The notes under the pieces are model-generated. The model worked only from the letters and a program-made list of their open reading frames with translations, was not told the DNA's origin and made no database searches. A DNA stretch of 64,000 bases, taken from Hetaerina americana. Its lineage: Eukaryota; Arthropoda; Insecta; Odonata; Calopterygidae. Location: NCBI GenBank assembly GCA_022747635.1, contig JAKTNV010000268.1, forward strand, positions 214,269-278,268, given 5' to 3'. Position 1 is the stretch's first letter, and each line of letters begins with the position of its first letter. The translations under genes and the position numbers were made by a program. Positions 62,951 to 64,000 of this stretch are shown in pieces.

Positions 62951-63426
62951 ATTCTAACTAATTTGGTCTTCTTCTGCTGTGTTTTCTCTCCTGCTGCTAC
63001 CGGTTTTCTCTAGCAAGGGTTTCGTGGGATGACGACCGTGGAAGCCTTGCCTCCCCCGCAACCGGGTACGACACACGGCCGATTCGGCCGAGCCCCATAG
63101 TTGCACGGACTCAAAATCTCTGTATAGTCCAACTTGTTAATCTAGGGAATGATAATTGAATTCGTTTCCCGTTGCCTTCCTCAATAGTGTTTTTAATGTG
63201 ACACCATTACTTATTGGCCGCCCCACTTGGGTCTAACGCCATTGCAGCCGCCTCACTGAGGAACAGACGCTGCGTGGACTACCTTTCGTCTGGCTGCTAA
63301 CCTTCGACCTATCTGGCATGGGTGACCCTACCAGGAGATATAATTATTTCTCCTGCCAGCACCGCTCTAGGGGTCATCGGAACGCACAACCCCTTCCACC
63401 ACGTCAAGGTTGTAGTCCGAGTAGGG

Positions 63427-63452
63427 ATATATATATATATTATATATTTAAA
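63427..63452. repeat. TA-rich simple repeat
   Basis: About 25 bases of alternating TA and short A/T runs between the RTE 5' end and the Helitron 5' end. Confidence 0.85.
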
Positions 63453-64000
63453 TCTATATATATAAAGGAGAGTGTTTGTTTGTATGTATGTAATTTGTTT
63501 ACTTTTTTGCTGTCATAGAAACAGCATTTTTCCAACTATGCCAGCAGGATACTTTTGCAAGAATACTATTATATTCAGAATTGCCGAGATATTATACGTG
63601 GAATACATCAAGGAAAGTCTTTTGTAGAAGAAAAATGGGCAACTTTGATCCTGAGTATAATATTTATTCATGTGACGCATTGGGCCGAGTCTACACAGTC
63701 CATCCTAACAACGCCGAATGTTATTTTTTAAGAATGTTTCTACATACCATTAGAGGACCTCGCTCATTTGCAGAATTAAGAACGGTAAACGGAGAAATAT
63801 GTGAGACATTCAGAGAAGCTTGCCAGAATTTAGGGTTGCTAGAAGGAGATCAACACTGGGATGACTCATTGCGAGACGCCAGTTTGATTTCTCTTCCAGG
63901 ACAAATCCGAATTTTGTTTTCCATCATAATAACCTCCTGTAATCCATCTAACCCAAAAACATTATGGGAAAAATATAAAGAATCAATGAGTGAGGATATA
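63453..64000 (+). mobile_element. Helitron, 5' end with Rep region deleted (cut by window end)
   Basis: TCTATATATATAAAGGAGAG at 63453 has the TC start and the TATATATAAA form of insect Helitron 5' ends, and it follows an A within AT-rich DNA as expected for A|T insertion. Only 41 bases later the reading frame opens in the middle of the Rep-helicase protein. The HUH Rep nuclease part, normally between, is absent. The 3' end is outside the window. Confidence 0.7.
63494..64000 (+). CDS. Helitron Rep-helicase protein, middle segment (partial, runs off the window)
   Basis: Open for 169 codons from after a TAA at 63491 to the window end. Recognisable blocks: FFQLCQQDTFARILLYSELP (63527-63586), YYTWNTSRKVFCRRK (63587-63634), ALGRVYTVHPNNAECYFLRM (63677-63738), RGPRSFAELRTVNGEICETF, and DDSLRDASLISLPGQIRILF. 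These lie between the Rep nuclease and the Pif1-type helicase in Helitron proteins, which drive rolling-circle-like transposition. No ATG or Rep motif is seen. A TGCTGTCATAG before 63518 could be a splice acceptor, so an intron start is an alternative to deletion. Confidence 0.85.

Larger units (their letters stand above)
60030..63426 (-). mobile_element. RTE-type LINE, near full length (about 3.4 kb)
   Basis: 5' region at 63426-62960, endonuclease at 62950-61955, connector at 61927-61358, RT at 61270-60500, C-terminal region and 3' UTR to 60030. The 5' region contains a GGGTGACCCTACCAGGAG ... TAGGGGTCAT arrangement common to insect members of this group (from memory). The 3' boundary agrees with the copy at 43889. 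It is inserted in Gag of element C. Several frameshifts show it is dead, but it is the reference copy for the four fragments in the window. Confidence 0.88.

Overview
The window is an AT-rich piece of an animal genome, most likely from an arthropod and possibly an insect. This rests on the mobile-element mix: LTR retroelements with an envelope gene, and LINEs of CR1, jockey, R1 and RTE type. There are also Penelope-like elements with a hammerhead motif, tRNA-derived SINEs, and piggyBac, mariner and Helitron remnants. No complete host gene is visible. Three isolated exon-like segments (1343-1497 +, 32367-32528 -, 45601-45808 -) are the only candidates for host coding sequence. No bacterial-style features occur.

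Layout. 1-1500: AT-rich dispersed repeat 'C'. 1600-6610: an RTE-type LINE (minus) split by a PHD-finger LINE (2315-5755, plus). 6611-8580: L1/Tx1-like LINE start. 8580-15087: LTR retroelement 'A' (minus: LTR, leader, gag, protease, start of pol), carrying two tRNA-related SINE insertions and one R1-like LINE insertion. 15290-16825: repeat C. 16825-19085: jockey-like LINE. 19100-25500: rearranged LTR retroelement 'B' (gag, a Penelope insertion, env fused to gag, protease, integrase, an extra ORF, env tail). 25619-26020: plus-strand solo LTR. 26021-27132: jockey-like fragment. 27206-27960: Penelope fragment. 28585-30637: about 145-bp satellite flanking a mariner-like remnant. 30638-31650: RTE endonuclease fragment. 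33976-37480: near-intact CR1-like LINE with a 954-codon ORF. 38868-39700: large fold-back repeat. 39860-40345: Penelope RT fragment. 40777-42895: repeat C. 43060-45228: RTE fragments and a second LTR/leader copy of element A. 45236-48150: repeat C split by a segment holding piggyBac remnants. 48150-50700: jockey-like LINE. 50701-60029: element 'C', the best-preserved LTR retroelement (gag, pro, RT, RNase H, integrase, an extra ORF, env), whose env runs into the same env-gag fusion seen in B. 60030-63426: near full-length RTE element. 63453-end: 5' end of a Helitron lacking its Rep region.

Most interesting points. (1) An intact 247-codon ORF with an arginine-rich C-terminus sits between pol and env of element C. 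It overlaps the env start by four bases (ATGA), and element B has a differently sequenced ORF at the same place. (2) An env ectodomain-to-gag zinc-knuckle fusion occurs in two copies 30 kb apart. (3) The window holds its own empty sites, so the R1-like LINE, a SINE and the piggyBac-bearing insertion can be read by comparing copies. (4) The SINEs are tRNA-like with 13-bp target duplications, and one has an inverted head duplication. (5) Two separate 145-148-bp tandem repeats each have inverted partner units.

All identifications come from reading the sequence and recalled family motifs; no database search was possible. Junction coordinates are usually good to about 5-20 bases.
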